Assembly: GCA_021203365.1 (NCBI GenBank)
Contig: JAJQBI010000019.1
Coordinates: 1 to 64,000 of the forward strand
Reading direction: 5' to 3'
Origin: Clostridiales bacterium
Lineage (GTDB): Bacteria > Bacillota > Clostridia > Lachnospirales > Lachnospiraceae
Length of the DNA: 64,000 bases
Shown: positions 16,912 to 25,381 of the stretch, one piece after another
Position numbering within the stretch: position 1 is the stretch's first letter
Layout: every line of letters begins with the position of its first letter
Made by a program: the position numbers and the translations under genes
The notes under the pieces: model-generated
What the model saw: the letters and a program-made list of their open reading frames with translations, nothing else
Told to the model about the DNA's origin: nothing
Databases searched by the model: none

Positions 16912-17463
16912 TTATACTGTAAGAATCTCCTTGTTCTTCGCCTCTACCACAGCGTCTACCTTCCGGATATATTTGTCCGTCAGCTTCTGAATTTCATCAC
17001 CAAGATCCTTGATCTCATCCTCAGAGACATCCTGTTTGGCAAGCTTCTTAAACGCATCGTTGGCATCCCTGCGGATATTGCGCATGGCGACCTTGGCGCC
17101 TTCACCTTTCTTTTTTACATCCTTCACCAGTTCCTTCCTGCGCTCTTCCGTAAGCTCCGGAAAAACAAGGCGGATGCTCTTGCCGTCGTTATTGGGGTTC
17201 AATCCCAGATCCGAAGTGAGGATTGCCTTCTCAATGGCTTTGACCATCTTGGGCTCCCATGGCTGAATCTGAATCATCCTCGCCTCCGGGACCGTAACGT
17301 TGGCCACCTGCTGAATCGGTGTAGGACTTCCGTAGTAATCCACTCTCAGCTTATCAAGGATGTGGGGATTGGCGCGTCCGGCGCGGATCGTCTGCAGCTC
17401 CCCTTCCAGGGCGGCCAGCGACTTGCTCATTTTTGAATCGTAGATCTGAATTCTTTCATCCAT
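16912..17463 (-). CDS. frr: Ribosome recycling factor
   Basis: The 183-residue length and sequence (LQTIRAGRANPHILDKLRVD, GKSIRLVFPELTEERRKELV) are standard for RRF, which splits post-termination ribosomes with EF-G. GAGAGGGAGAAAGACAA precedes the ATG. It follows pyrH as in most bacteria, but the gap is widened to about 250 bp by palindromic element copy B. Confidence 0.98.
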   Translation of the reverse strand: MDERIQIYDSKMSKSLAALEGELQTIRAGRANPHILDKLRVDYYGSPTPIQQVANVTVPEARMIQIQPWEPKMVKAIEKAILTSDLGLNPNNDGKSIRLVFPELTEERRKELVKDVKKKGEGAKVAMRNIRRDANDAFKKLAKQDVSEDEIKDLGDEIQKLTDKYIRKVDAVVEAKNKEILTV

Positions 17464-17488
17464 TTGTCTTTCTCCCTCTCTGGTTATT

Positions 17489-17698
17489 ATGATGTTGGGG
17501 TCAAAAGTATTTGACCCCTATGATACCTGAGAATTCCTCCGTGCTTCGCACTCCCGGAATTCTCAAAAACATTCGGAATCCGCTCATTTTGGCTAATATA
17601 TTAGCCAAAATGGCTACTTCCTCATGTTTTGGGCGGGTCAAGATGTCATGAATTGGAACATAAATGTTCCATTCATGACCTTTTGACCCTGGTATCAT
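17489..17698 (+). mobile_element. Palindromic element copy B, long form
   Basis: Outer ends ATGATGTTGGGGTCAAAAG and CTTTTGACCCTGGTATCAT are inverted repeats. Internal hairpins are GAGAATTCC/GGAATTCTC with tip GTGC-TTC-GCAC, CATTTTGGCTAAT/ATTAGCCAAAATG, and TCATGAAT-GGAACAT/ATGTTCC-ATTCATGA. It has the same plan as copy A but different, co-varying arm bases. It fills the pyrH-frr gap. Flanking direct repeats are not clear here. Confidence 0.65.
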
Positions 17699-17709
17699 CT
17701 TATTATTTT

Positions 17710-18411
17710 TCATCCGGCGACAGTCACCCTCGTACCGGAAAAATTACCGTGCACTGCGTTGACAATACTGTTCTCTTCCTCCAGGGCAAACACCAGCATG
17801 GGCATCCGCTGTTCCATACACATGATGGACGCGGTCAGGTCCATGGCGGCCAGCTTCCTGTCCACCACTTCCTCAATGGAAATCCGGTCAAATTTCACCG
17901 CCTCCGGGTTCAGCTTCGGATCACTGTCATAGATTCCGTCTACCGCCTTCGCCAGAAGAATGGCTTCCGCCTGAATTTCCACCGCGCGAAGCACCGTAGC
18001 CGTATCCGTGGAAAAATACGGATGTCCGGTTCCCCCCGCAAAGAACAGAAGCTTCCCCTGGGCAAAGCCTTCCTCCACCCGGTCCTTGGAATACAGAGTG
18101 GTGAAAGATCCACAGGCAAAGGGAGTGAAAATCTCCGTCTTCATTCCCACGTATCTGCACAGCTCTGATACATAAATGCAGTTCATCACCGTAGCCAGCA
18201 TACCGATCTGATCCGCCTTATTCCGGTCAATGGTCTCGCTGGTACGTCCCCGCCAGAAATTCCCCCCTCCGATTACGATTCCAACCTGAAGGCCTTCCTC
18301 TGTAACCGTCCGGATCTGTTCCGCCACGCGCAGAACCGTAGCCTCGTCAAATCCGGTCTTCTTCTCACCCGCAAGGGCTTCTCCGCTTAATTTCAGCAAA
18401 ACTCTTCTCAT
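17710..18411 (-). CDS. pyrH: UMP kinase
   Basis: The 233-residue product has the amino-acid kinase opening RRVLLKLSGEALAG, GIVIGGGNFWRGR and a late DGIYDSDPKLNPEA. It phosphorylates UMP in pyrimidine synthesis and is hexameric and allosteric in the family. GAGGAGAACAGACAG precedes the ATG. It lies 27 bp downstream of the lipoprotein gene. Confidence 0.97.
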   Translation of the reverse strand: MRRVLLKLSGEALAGEKKTGFDEATVLRVAEQIRTVTEEGLQVGIVIGGGNFWRGRTSETIDRNKADQIGMLATVMNCIYVSELCRYVGMKTEIFTPFACGSFTTLYSKDRVEEGFAQGKLLFFAGGTGHPYFSTDTATVLRAVEIQAEAILLAKAVDGIYDSDPKLNPEAVKFDRISIEEVVDRKLAAMDLTASIMCMEQRMPMLVFALEEENSIVNAVHGNFSGTRVTVAG

Positions 18412-18438
18412 CTGTCTGTTCTCCTCAAAAGCTCATCT

Positions 18439-19401
18439 TTACCAGACACCCGCCACAGTCTCGTTGCCGTCCTCATCCACCGATGTGGATACAGTAAATG
18501 TATCATAATAATGGTACCCGGTTTCTCCGGTCTCCGGCTCGTTCTGATAGTCACTGCCGTTGGGGCTTCCGCAGGCACTGATCAGAGCATCCAGGGACTG
18601 ACCGATATACTGAGCCGCCACCTCAGCGGCGGGATCTGTTTCCTCATCGTCATCTGTGTCATCCGTACTCGTTGTAGTATCGGCCGGCTCCTCCGCAGGA
18701 ACCGGAGTGGCTGTAGCCTGGGCCTCCTCTGTAACGCCGGGCGTAGGTGTCGGTGTGGCCTCTGTGTCCTCATCCTCGTCTTCATCCTCGTCATCCAGTC
18801 CCAGACGCTGTCTCACCTCCTGAAGGGTGGAAACTTCTGTGGCGCTGCCGGTGGTAGTGTAAATCGCATAGGGAATCCAGTCATCGTCATCCCCCTCTAT
18901 ACAGAGTCGAATCGTCTCAATTGTAGATAACGGCAGTTTCCGGAAAAAGCAGCTGCTCACATCCTCGTCAGAGAACCGGACCCACAGATCCCAGAGCGTC
19001 ACCGCATTTCCGTCCTCGTCGGTCTGATCCGGCTCATAATAATAAATGGCCTTCTCCTGATCCTCCAGGGTAAAAGCGCCGTCAATCAGGTCATCTCCCC
19101 AGGTATCCGTGTCGTCGTCGTCTGTATTCGCCCGCACATAAAATTCCGAAATCGTGTATCCAAGCTCATTGGTTATGATCACGCTGGAGGAGGTTTCCGT
19201 CTTCGTTCCCATAACATTCTCGATCTCTTCTGTCTCGCTCTCTATGGTCTCCATCTGAACCACCGCCGCTGTGACCGTAGGGGTCGGCGCAGAGGTAGCC
19301 TCAACGGCAGTCTCATCCGTATCATCATCCTTGTCGCCGCAGCCGGCGGCAGCGATACTGACAGCAAGAATCCCCGCCAGAATAACAAACCTTTTCTTCA
19401 T
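18439..19401 (-). CDS. Predicted acidic lipoprotein, unknown function
   Basis: The ATG at 19401 is preferred because GGGAGG lies 10 bp ahead; an upstream-open frame to 19512 lacks one. KKRFVILAGILAVSIAAAGC is a signal peptide with lipobox (AAGC), so the protein should be anchored outside the membrane. Its 320 residues are dominated by Asp/Glu/Thr-rich linkers, such as DDEDEDEDEDTEATPTPTPG. The C-terminal 60 residues (QYIGQSLDALISACGSPNGS) form a small folded-looking unit seen at the end of other clostridial lipoproteins. Its promoter is at 19480-19508. It may be transcribed with pyrH. Confidence 0.75.
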   Translation of the reverse strand: MKKRFVILAGILAVSIAAAGCGDKDDDTDETAVEATSAPTPTVTAAVVQMETIESETEEIENVMGTKTETSSSVIITNELGYTISEFYVRANTDDDDTDTWGDDLIDGAFTLEDQEKAIYYYEPDQTDEDGNAVTLWDLWVRFSDEDVSSCFFRKLPLSTIETIRLCIEGDDDDWIPYAIYTTTGSATEVSTLQEVRQRLGLDDEDEDEDEDTEATPTPTPGVTEEAQATATPVPAEEPADTTTSTDDTDDDEETDPAAEVAAQYIGQSLDALISACGSPNGSDYQNEPETGETGYHYYDTFTVSTSVDEDGNETVAGVW

Positions 19402-19479
19402 AATACAGTACCTCCCATTAAAAACGGAACAACCATCTCTGTACTTCCTGTCGATCGCGCTGTCCTGCTCATAATTCAC

Positions 19480-19508
19480 ATTATTGCAGAGTCTTTCAGA
19501 GTTGTCAA
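19480..19508 (-). promoter_or_regulatory. Promoter of the lipoprotein-pyrH block
   Basis: TTGACA (19503-19508), 17 bp, AATAAT (19480-19485) on the minus strand, about 80 bp before the lipoprotein start. Confidence 0.65.
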
Positions 19509-19549
19509 CCAAAGGTGGGGGATTTCATATAATTTTTAGACTTCCCGGA

Positions 19550-20017
19550 CTAAAGATTTCTCACCTTAAAGTCTCTCTCCGCCTCCCTGCGCTGGTCCTT
19601 TTTCGCGATATCCTGGCGCTTGTCATACAGCTTTTTGCCCCGGGCAAGGCCGATCTCCACCTTCACCAGGCTGTTCTTAAAATATACGCGCAGAGGAACC
19701 AGTGTCAGTCCCTTTTCCTTTAGTTTTCCTTCCATCCGATTGATCTCATGCCTGTGGAGCAGGAGCTTCCGCACACGCAGGGGATCCTTATTAAAAATAT
19801 TCCCCTTCTCATAAGGACTGATATGCATTCCATAAATATAGACCTCTCCGCGCTCGATCCGCACAAAAGATTCCTTAATACTGCACTTTCCCATGCGCAG
19901 GGACTTTACCTCCGTCCCCGCCAGAGAGATCCCGGCCTCACAGGTATCCTCTATAAAATAATCGTGATATGCTTTTTTATTGTTCGAAATCAGCTTGATC
20001 CCCGGTTTCTTTGCCAT
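19550..20017 (-). CDS. smpB: SsrA-binding protein SmpB
   Basis: The 155-residue protein has the SmpB core ([37 protein letters not shown]) and the basic C-terminal tail ([20 protein letters not shown]). It delivers tmRNA to stalled ribosomes. AGGAGAAAAGAG precedes the ATG. secG lies upstream; the rnr gene often found between secG and smpB is absent. No ssrA gene is recognisable beside it. Confidence 0.98.
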   Translation of the reverse strand: MAKKPGIKLISNNKKAYHDYFIEDTCEAGISLAGTEVKSLRMGKCSIKESFVRIERGEVYIYGMHISPYEKGNIFNKDPLRVRKLLLHRHEINRMEGKLKEKGLTLVPLRVYFKNSLVKVEIGLARGKKLYDKRQDIAKKDQRREAERDFKVRNL

Positions 20018-20133
20018 CTCTTTTCTCCTATATTCGCAGCGGCTTCTCTCCGGAAGCTCCGCAAAACATCCTCTGTCAGGATATCACAGCCATCACCGCA
20101 TCCTGTATTTGCCATTTTTTCCTTTACAGGACG

Positions 20134-20165
20134 AAAAAACACTCCTGTCTGTCAACAAGAGTGTT
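20134..20165 (-). terminator. Terminator after secG
   Basis: AACACTC and GAGTGTT pair around a 14-nt loop; the minus strand continues with TTTT. The surrounding 213-bp gap between secG and smpB holds nothing else recognisable. Confidence 0.7.
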
Positions 20166-20230
20166 CCCATCCGCATTCTCTTATGCTTTCCTCTTCTGTA
20201 AACAACCCGGATATCTCTCAAACCGCTCCG

Positions 20231-20464
20231 TCAGATCATATTCAGGACAAGGGACAGAACGAAGAAAAGAATTCCCATAATTGTTGTTGCCCGGACAAGA
20301 CCGCCCTCCATGGAACGGCCCTTATTCTTACCCCAGTAGGAATCTGCGATTCCTCCAATACTTCCAAGGCCCTGCTGCTTGCCCTCCTGCATAAGCACAA
20401 CCGTAGTCAGCGCAATACAATCTATGACAAAAACAATCGTCAGAATTATCTTCAATACAGCCAC
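20231..20464 (-). CDS. secG: Preprotein translocase subunit SecG
   Basis: I choose the GTG at 20464 because AGGAGGTG lies 6 bp before it. The 77 residues form two membrane helices (LKIILTIVFVIDCIALTTVV and ATTIMGILFFVLSLVLNMI) joined by the glycine-rich loop MQEGKQQGLGSIGG. This is a typical SecG, the accessory subunit of the SecYEG channel. Its promoter is at 20494-20522. Confidence 0.95.
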   Translation of the reverse strand: MAVLKIILTIVFVIDCIALTTVVLMQEGKQQGLGSIGGIADSYWGKNKGRSMEGGLVRATTIMGILFFVLSLVLNMI

Positions 20465-20493
20465 GTGGTCACACCTCCTAATCACTGTCTAGT

Positions 20494-20522
20494 ATATTAG
20501 CATAACCAAAAATGGATTTCAA
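20494..20522 (-). promoter_or_regulatory. Promoter of secG
   Basis: TTGAAA (20517-20522), 17 bp, TAATAT (20494-20499) on the minus strand, 30 bp before the SecG start. Confidence 0.6.
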
Positions 20523-20560
20523 CTGTTTTTTTCGCAAATCTGTATCCGGCAGAAATCCCT

Positions 20561-22750
20561 TCACTCTTCCACCGCGTTTTTGCGGCGCCCTCTCCGTTTT
20601 TTTTCCGGGGCTGCAGTTTTTGCGGCCGCTTTGGTTCTCCTGCCGGAAACCTCCTTTGTGGCCTTCTTCCCTGAAGTACAGGTGAAGATTGAGACTCCCA
20701 GCGCCGGAAGGCGAAGCCGCAGAGAGTATTCACGGTTATCACACTCCCGCTTTGTGGCGGATTTCATCCGGGGATTGGCCACACCGGCTCCGCCGTATTT
20801 CTCACTGTCGGTATTGAGAATCTCCTTATATTTCCCCTCAAAGGGCACGCCCACACGGTAATCCTCATATGCCACCGCCGCAAAATTGCACACCACCAGA
20901 AGGGTTTCATCCGCCTTCTCCGTTTTCCGCAGGAAGGCCAGAATATTTTCCTCTGCCTTCAGGTTCTGAATCCATTCAAAGCCATCGCTGCTGTGATCCA
21001 GTCTGGAAAGGGCCGGATACTGTCTGTACATCTGATTCAGATCCCGGATCAGATCCCGAAGCCCGGCATCAATCTCCTCTTCAGGAGCCGTCATCTTACA
21101 GCCCGGATGCGCCATCTGCCAGGCCAGGGCCGCGCGCACCTGCGCCTCTTTCTGCTTTTCCGTGCCGAAAATCTTCTCCCGGAAATCCGCCATGGAGCCA
21201 ATATCCCGTTTCCCCAGAGTAAGGACATAATGCTCACAATAAGCATACAGCATGGAAAGCGTCAGCTCGTCGTGATGATTTTTCCGGAAAATCGGATCCA
21301 TAGACAGATACTGAAGCAGTTCTCCGGTCCAGGTGCCGTTCCACTTATAGTCAAAACCAAGATGATCGTTTTCCACGGAATCCGTCAGCTCCGGCCACAG
21401 ACCATCCTCCTGGGCAATGAGGAGAGTGCCGGGAGCCTTCTTCTTCACGATAGAGTTCAGATGTTTCAGGAATTCCATGGCATAAAGGTTCTCGTTAGTT
21501 CCAAAAATATTCGGTCTCCATTCCCCATCTCTCCGGCCGTAATCAAGATACAGCATCGCGTCCACATCGTCCATGCGCAGTCCATCCACGTGATAAACCG
21601 TAATCCAGAACAGGGCATTCCCAATAAGAAAATCCGTCACCATCGGACTTCCGTAATTGTACAGCATGGTCCCCCACATGGGATGTACTGCCAGAGCCGG
21701 ATCCGGAACCTCATACAGAGGCGTCCCGTCAAAACTCTTCAGCCCACTCTCATGCGCCGGAAACTGCGCCGGGGTCCAGTCCAGGATCACGCCGATTCCC
21801 TCCTGATGAAGCGCGTCCACCAGTTTCTGAAAATCCGCCGGGCTCCCAAACCGGGCTGTGGGCGCGTAATAAGAAGAGGTGGAATAAGGACTGTCACCCA
21901 GATATTCCATCACAGGGGTAAATTCTACATGGGTATACCCCAGATCCTTCACAAAATCAATGAGCTTTTCCCCGGATTCCCACTGGATCAGATCGGTCTC
22001 AAAAATCGAAACCGGAACATTCCGGCTGTCATAGCCCCGCTTCGTCTTATACCAGGCCTGGTCGTTCCATACAAACCCGCTGAGATCCGTGACCACAGAG
22101 GCATTCTTCGGCGGCATCTCCGAGGCTGTTCCATAAGGGTCGGATTTGTGCAGAATACGGCCGCCCTTCACCCGAAGCTCATACTGATAGGAAACTCCCT
22201 CTCCTACCTGAGGCACAAAAAGCTCAAAAATACCGGACATGGGCATGCGGTGCATGGGAAGCCTGCGGCCGTCCCAGCGGTTAAAATTCCCCACCACACT
22301 CACCCGAAGGGCGTTCGGCGCCCATACGGCAAAATAGGTGCCCTTTACGCCGTTAACGGTCATGGGATGCGCGCCCAGCTTCTCGTAAACCTGGTAATAA
22401 ACACCCGCGCAGAAAGCCTTCTCTTCCTCCTCCGAAATCTGACCGGGAAAAGCGTAGGCGTCCGCAAAAGTATCTGTCCTGCGGCCCCAGTCTACCTGGT
22501 AGCGATATCTTGGAATTCTCTTTAAGGGAAGAAGCGCGGCAAAATAACCGGCCTCATCCTCCTGTGTCATCTCATAGGTCTTTGAACCTGTCACGACCCT
22601 CACACTAACCGCGTCCGGGAAAAACCCCTGGATCAACACGCCGTCCGGGGTTACCCGCGGCCCCATCAGATCTCTTGGTGAAGCCTCCTCTCCGTAAACA
22701 ACAGCCTCAATCTCCGGCCAGTTCATGGCGTCATATATTTTATCACTCAT
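20561..22750 (-). CDS. Branching-enzyme-like GH13 protein with a damaged active site and a basic tail
   Basis: The 729 residues follow the GlgB plan: a CBM48 domain (GTYFAVWAPNALRVSVVGNF), a GH13 barrel and a C-terminal beta domain (REYSLRLRLPALGVSIF). The nucleophile Asp (DGLRMDDVDAMLYLDY) and acid Glu (LIAQEDGLWPEL) survive. However, the family DWVPGHF reads DWTPAQF, so its His is lost. The SHDEVVHG segment is replaced by LGKRDIGS, removing the third catalytic Asp, and the later NEFAQGREW segment is missing. It may be a glycogen-binding or scaffold protein rather than an enzyme. The last 35 residues are Lys/Arg/Ala-rich (KKATKEVSGRRTKAAAKTAA). CAAGGAGGATAAAA precedes the ATG. Confidence 0.85.
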   Translation of the reverse strand: MSDKIYDAMNWPEIEAVVYGEEASPRDLMGPRVTPDGVLIQGFFPDAVSVRVVTGSKTYEMTQEDEAGYFAALLPLKRIPRYRYQVDWGRRTDTFADAYAFPGQISEEEEKAFCAGVYYQVYEKLGAHPMTVNGVKGTYFAVWAPNALRVSVVGNFNRWDGRRLPMHRMPMSGIFELFVPQVGEGVSYQYELRVKGGRILHKSDPYGTASEMPPKNASVVTDLSGFVWNDQAWYKTKRGYDSRNVPVSIFETDLIQWESGEKLIDFVKDLGYTHVEFTPVMEYLGDSPYSTSSYYAPTARFGSPADFQKLVDALHQEGIGVILDWTPAQFPAHESGLKSFDGTPLYEVPDPALAVHPMWGTMLYNYGSPMVTDFLIGNALFWITVYHVDGLRMDDVDAMLYLDYGRRDGEWRPNIFGTNENLYAMEFLKHLNSIVKKKAPGTLLIAQEDGLWPELTDSVENDHLGFDYKWNGTWTGELLQYLSMDPIFRKNHHDELTLSMLYAYCEHYVLTLGKRDIGSMADFREKIFGTEKQKEAQVRAALAWQMAHPGCKMTAPEEEIDAGLRDLIRDLNQMYRQYPALSRLDHSSDGFEWIQNLKAEENILAFLRKTEKADETLLVVCNFAAVAYEDYRVGVPFEGKYKEILNTDSEKYGGAGVANPRMKSATKRECDNREYSLRLRLPALGVSIFTCTSGKKATKEVSGRRTKAAAKTAAPEKKRRGRRKNAVEE

Positions 22751-22857
22751 TTTTATCCTCCTTGTAGACGAAACAGCGGCAAGCTACAGACTTTTCTTAT
22801 AAACCCGATTCTATCATGAAATCACTGTAATTTCAATGCTGTAAAAAGGCAAAACAG

Positions 22858-22886
22858 TTGACAAAGTCTCCTCTCTGCGATAAATT
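22858..22886 (+). promoter_or_regulatory. Promoter of the fructokinase gene
   Basis: TTGACA (22858-22863), 17 bp, TAAATT (22881-22886), 48 bp before the start codon. Confidence 0.7.
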
Positions 22887-22933
22887 GAAGAAGAAACTGC
22901 TACCCTGGCAAAACCCACAAGGGAGGACTTTTT

Positions 22934-23911
22934 ATGGAAAACAGACTTTATGATGTGACAGCCCTTGGCGAGCTGTTGATTGATTTTACGGAAAACGGAT
23001 CCAGCCCGCAGGGAAACCCGCTTTTTGAAGCCAACCCCGGCGGCGCGCCCTGCAATGTTCTGGCCATGCTGAACCGCCTTGGTAAAAAGACCGCCTTTAT
23101 CGGCAAGGTTGGAAAGGATGCCTTCGGCGCCCAGCTAAAGACAGCCGTGGAGGAATGCGGCATTGATACCCGGAACCTGGTCATGGACGAAAGGGTTCAC
23201 ACTACCCTGGCCTTTGTTCATACATATCCGGACGGGGACCGGGATTTCTCCTTCTACCGCAATCCCGGCGCGGATATGATGCTGACAAAGGAAGACATAC
23301 AGACAGATCTCATTGAAAATTCCCGGATTTTTCACTTCGGAACTCTTTCCTCCACCCACGAAGGCGTGCGGCAGGCCACACGCTTTGCCCTGGATACCGC
23401 CAAAGCGGCCGGCTGTATGATCACCTTTGACCCCAACCTGCGGCCGCCACTGTGGGATACGCTGGAAAACGCCCGGGCGGAAATCGAATACGGCATGGCC
23501 AGATGCGACATGCTGAAAATTTCCGACAATGAAGTGGAATTTCTATATAACACAACAGATTATGACCGGGGTGCTGCCCTGATCGAAGAAAAATATCACA
23601 TTCCCCTGGTTCTGATCACCATGGGAAAAGACGGAAGCCGGGCCTACTATAAGGGAATCCGTGCCCAGGCTGCGCCCTTCCTTCAGTCAGGAACCATCGA
23701 GACCACCGGGGCCGGCGACACCTTCTGTGCCAGCGCCATCAATTATATTCTGGAGCACGGCCTGGAGAATCTGACAAAAGATAACCTCTCGGAGCTTCTG
23801 GCCTTCGCCAATGCCGCTGCCTCCCTGATCACCACACGCAGAGGAGCTCTCCGTGTAATGCCCTCCCGTCCTCAGGTTCTGGAGTTTATGAAATCCGCCG
23901 GCCGGGACTGA
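22934..23911 (+). CDS. scrK: PfkB-family sugar kinase, probably fructokinase
   Basis: The 325-residue ribokinase-fold protein has the N-terminal GELLIDF, the glycine-rich NPGGAPCNVLAMLNRLGKKT, ITFDPNLRPPLW and the catalytic TTGAGDTFCAS with the base Asp. These are typical of bacterial fructokinases, which phosphorylate fructose to fructose-6-phosphate in the cytoplasm. Ribokinase-type specificity cannot be ruled out. AAGGGAGGAC precedes the ATG; the gene stands alone with its own promoter and terminator. The gene symbol is by family likeness. Confidence 0.85.
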   Translation: MENRLYDVTALGELLIDFTENGSSPQGNPLFEANPGGAPCNVLAMLNRLGKKTAFIGKVGKDAFGAQLKTAVEECGIDTRNLVMDERVHTTLAFVHTYPDGDRDFSFYRNPGADMMLTKEDIQTDLIENSRIFHFGTLSSTHEGVRQATRFALDTAKAAGCMITFDPNLRPPLWDTLENARAEIEYGMARCDMLKISDNEVEFLYNTTDYDRGAALIEEKYHIPLVLITMGKDGSRAYYKGIRAQAAPFLQSGTIETTGAGDTFCASAINYILEHGLENLTKDNLSELLAFANAAASLITTRRGALRVMPSRPQVLEFMKSAGRD

Positions 23912-23926
23912 AAAGCGCACCACCGC

Positions 23927-23966
23927 AAAACGCGGACTGCCTGATACGGCAGCCCGCGTTTTATTT
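23927..23966 (+). terminator. Terminator of the fructokinase gene
   Basis: AAAACGCGGACTGCC and GGCAGCCCGCGTTTT pair around TGATAC, followed by ATTT. It can also serve the small convergent gene at 23976-24125. Confidence 0.8.
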
Positions 23967-23975
23967 GCAGAAAAA

Positions 23976-24125
23976 CTACATTCTCTTTTCCAGAACAAGC
24001 GCTATGGATTTGGAGACCTTCCAGATTTTCTTACGGTTCTTTACAAAGGATCTGGCCAGGCGGATTCTTCCCGCCAGCTTCTTCGTTTTCTTAGAATGTT
24101 CCCTCAGTCTTTGTTCCACTGACAA
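23976..24125 (-). CDS. Small very basic protein with TTG start
   Basis: AAGGAGGAATCAAC precedes a TTG that opens a 49-residue frame reading SVEQRLREHSKKTKKLAGRI, then RLARSFVKNRKKIWKVSKSI. Roughly a third of residues are Lys or Arg with evenly spaced hydrophobics, so it could be an amphipathic helix that binds nucleic acid or membrane. It ends just before a terminator and is bounded upstream by palindromic element copy C. No family is recognised. The ribosome site and its clean placement argue that it is real; only comparison with relatives can settle it. Confidence 0.45.
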   Translation of the reverse strand: MSVEQRLREHSKKTKKLAGRIRLARSFVKNRKKIWKVSKSIALVLEKRM

Positions 24126-24149
24126 GTTGATTCCTCCTTCTGCTATAAG

Positions 24150-24189
24150 ATGATCGAAGCGGCAAAAAATACTTTGTCCCTTGTATCAT
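24150..24189 (+). repeat. Palindromic element copy C, short form
   Basis: ATGATCGAAGCGGCAAAAAA joined to TACTTTGTCCCTTGTATCAT: the left end of one type and the right end of another, with imperfect arms (6 of 8 pairs). It sits between serA and the small basic gene. Confidence 0.6.
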
Positions 24190-24217
24190 AACTTTTTCAA
24201 AACATTATACCGGTCCT

Positions 24218-25381
24218 TTATTTTACCACACGTACCCTGGATACGCCTTCAATGCTCTGAAGCTGCTCCAGTGCCCGGGCGGAAGCCGCACTCTCCAGAT
24301 CGATCAGCGTATAGGCATATTCACCCTTGCTCTTATTGGTCATGTCCGCAATATTCAGTCCCTCGGCTCCCAGGATTTTTGTCACCTGACTGATCATATT
24401 GGGCACATTTTTGTGGGTAATGGCAATTCTTCCCACCGCCACACAGGTTCCCATATCGCAGTTGGGATAGTTCACCGAATTCCGGATATTTCCGTTTTCC
24501 AGGAAATCCCGCAGCTCCTTCACGGCCATAACCGCACAGTTCTCCTCAGATTCCTCCGTGGAAGCGCCCAGATGCGGCGTCACCAGGATGCCTTCCCGGC
24601 CGGCCACGGTTGGATTGGCAAAATCGGTGACATATTTCTTCACCTTTCCGCTTTCCAGCGCGGCAATCAGCGCCTCCTCATCTACCAGCAGATCCCTGGC
24701 AAAATTCAGCAGCACCACCCCATCCTTCATTTTGTCAAAGGCTTCCTTATTGATCATCTTCCGGGTGCTGTCCAGAAGGGGTACATGGATGGTAATATAA
24801 TCGCACTGGGTATAAATCTCATCCAGATTCTTGCTGTGCCGGATGGTCCTGGACAGATTCCAGGCCGCGTCGATGGAGAGATAAGGGTCATACCCGTAAA
24901 CTTCCATGCCCAGGCCGCTGGCCGCGTTGGCCACCATGGCTCCGATGGCTCCAAGGCCGATGATTCCCAGTTTTTTCCCGCTGATCTCGCAGCCGGCGAA
25001 CTGCTTCTTCTGCTTCTCCGCAAGCTTGTCGATATTTTCCTTATCCTGCTGAGCGGCCACCCACTCGATTCCGCCCACAATATCCCGGGAGGCAAGGAGC
25101 ATGCCCGCAAGCACAAGCTCCTTCACACCGTTGGCATTGGCGCCGGGCGTGTTAAACACAACGATTCCCTTCTCCGCGTATTCCTTTACAGGAATATTGT
25201 TGGTGCCGGCTCCGGCCCTGGCCACCGCGCAGAGCTCCTCCGGAACCTCCATCTCGTGCATCTTGGCGCTTCTCACAAGAATGGCCTCACAGTTGTCCAC
25301 AGTGTCCGAATTTCTGTAAGTATCGTCAAACAGATCCAGGCCTCTTGCAGAAATCGGATTCAGGCAATGATACTGAAACAT
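24218..25381 (-). CDS. serA: D-3-phosphoglycerate dehydrogenase
   Basis: The 387-residue protein oxidises 3-phosphoglycerate in the first step of serine synthesis. LGIIGLGAIGAMVANAASGL is the NAD-binding loop, AGAGTNNIPVKEY precedes it, and LVTPHLGASTEESEENC carries the catalytic His. The last 70 residues (MISQVTKILGAEGLNIADMT) are an ACT domain, likely serine-sensing. The ATG overlaps the serC stop (TAATG), with AGGAGG ahead. It is the last gene of the leuB-ilvD-ilvB-serC-serA operon. Confidence 0.97.
   Translation of the reverse strand: MFQYHCLNPISARGLDLFDDTYRNSDTVDNCEAILVRSAKMHEMEVPEELCAVARAGAGTNNIPVKEYAEKGIVVFNTPGANANGVKELVLAGMLLASRDIVGGIEWVAAQQDKENIDKLAEKQKKQFAGCEISGKKLGIIGLGAIGAMVANAASGLGMEVYGYDPYLSIDAAWNLSRTIRHSKNLDEIYTQCDYITIHVPLLDSTRKMINKEAFDKMKDGVVLLNFARDLLVDEEALIAALESGKVKKYVTDFANPTVAGREGILVTPHLGASTEESEENCAVMAVKELRDFLENGNIRNSVNYPNCDMGTCVAVGRIAITHKNVPNMISQVTKILGAEGLNIADMTNKSKGEYAYTLIDLESAASARALEQLQSIEGVSRVRVVK

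Noticed and set aside
18582-18794. Plus/minus small frames in the Asp/Glu-rich linker of the lipoprotein
   Set aside because: They arise from the low-complexity repeat coding of the acidic linker.
19402-19549. tmRNA gene next to smpB
   Set aside because: The gap is only 148 bp and shows no tRNA-like ends or tag frame.
20993-22525. Plus-strand frame of 510 codons opposite the GlgB-like gene
   Set aside because: Antisense shadow with Pro/His/Arg-rich sequence.
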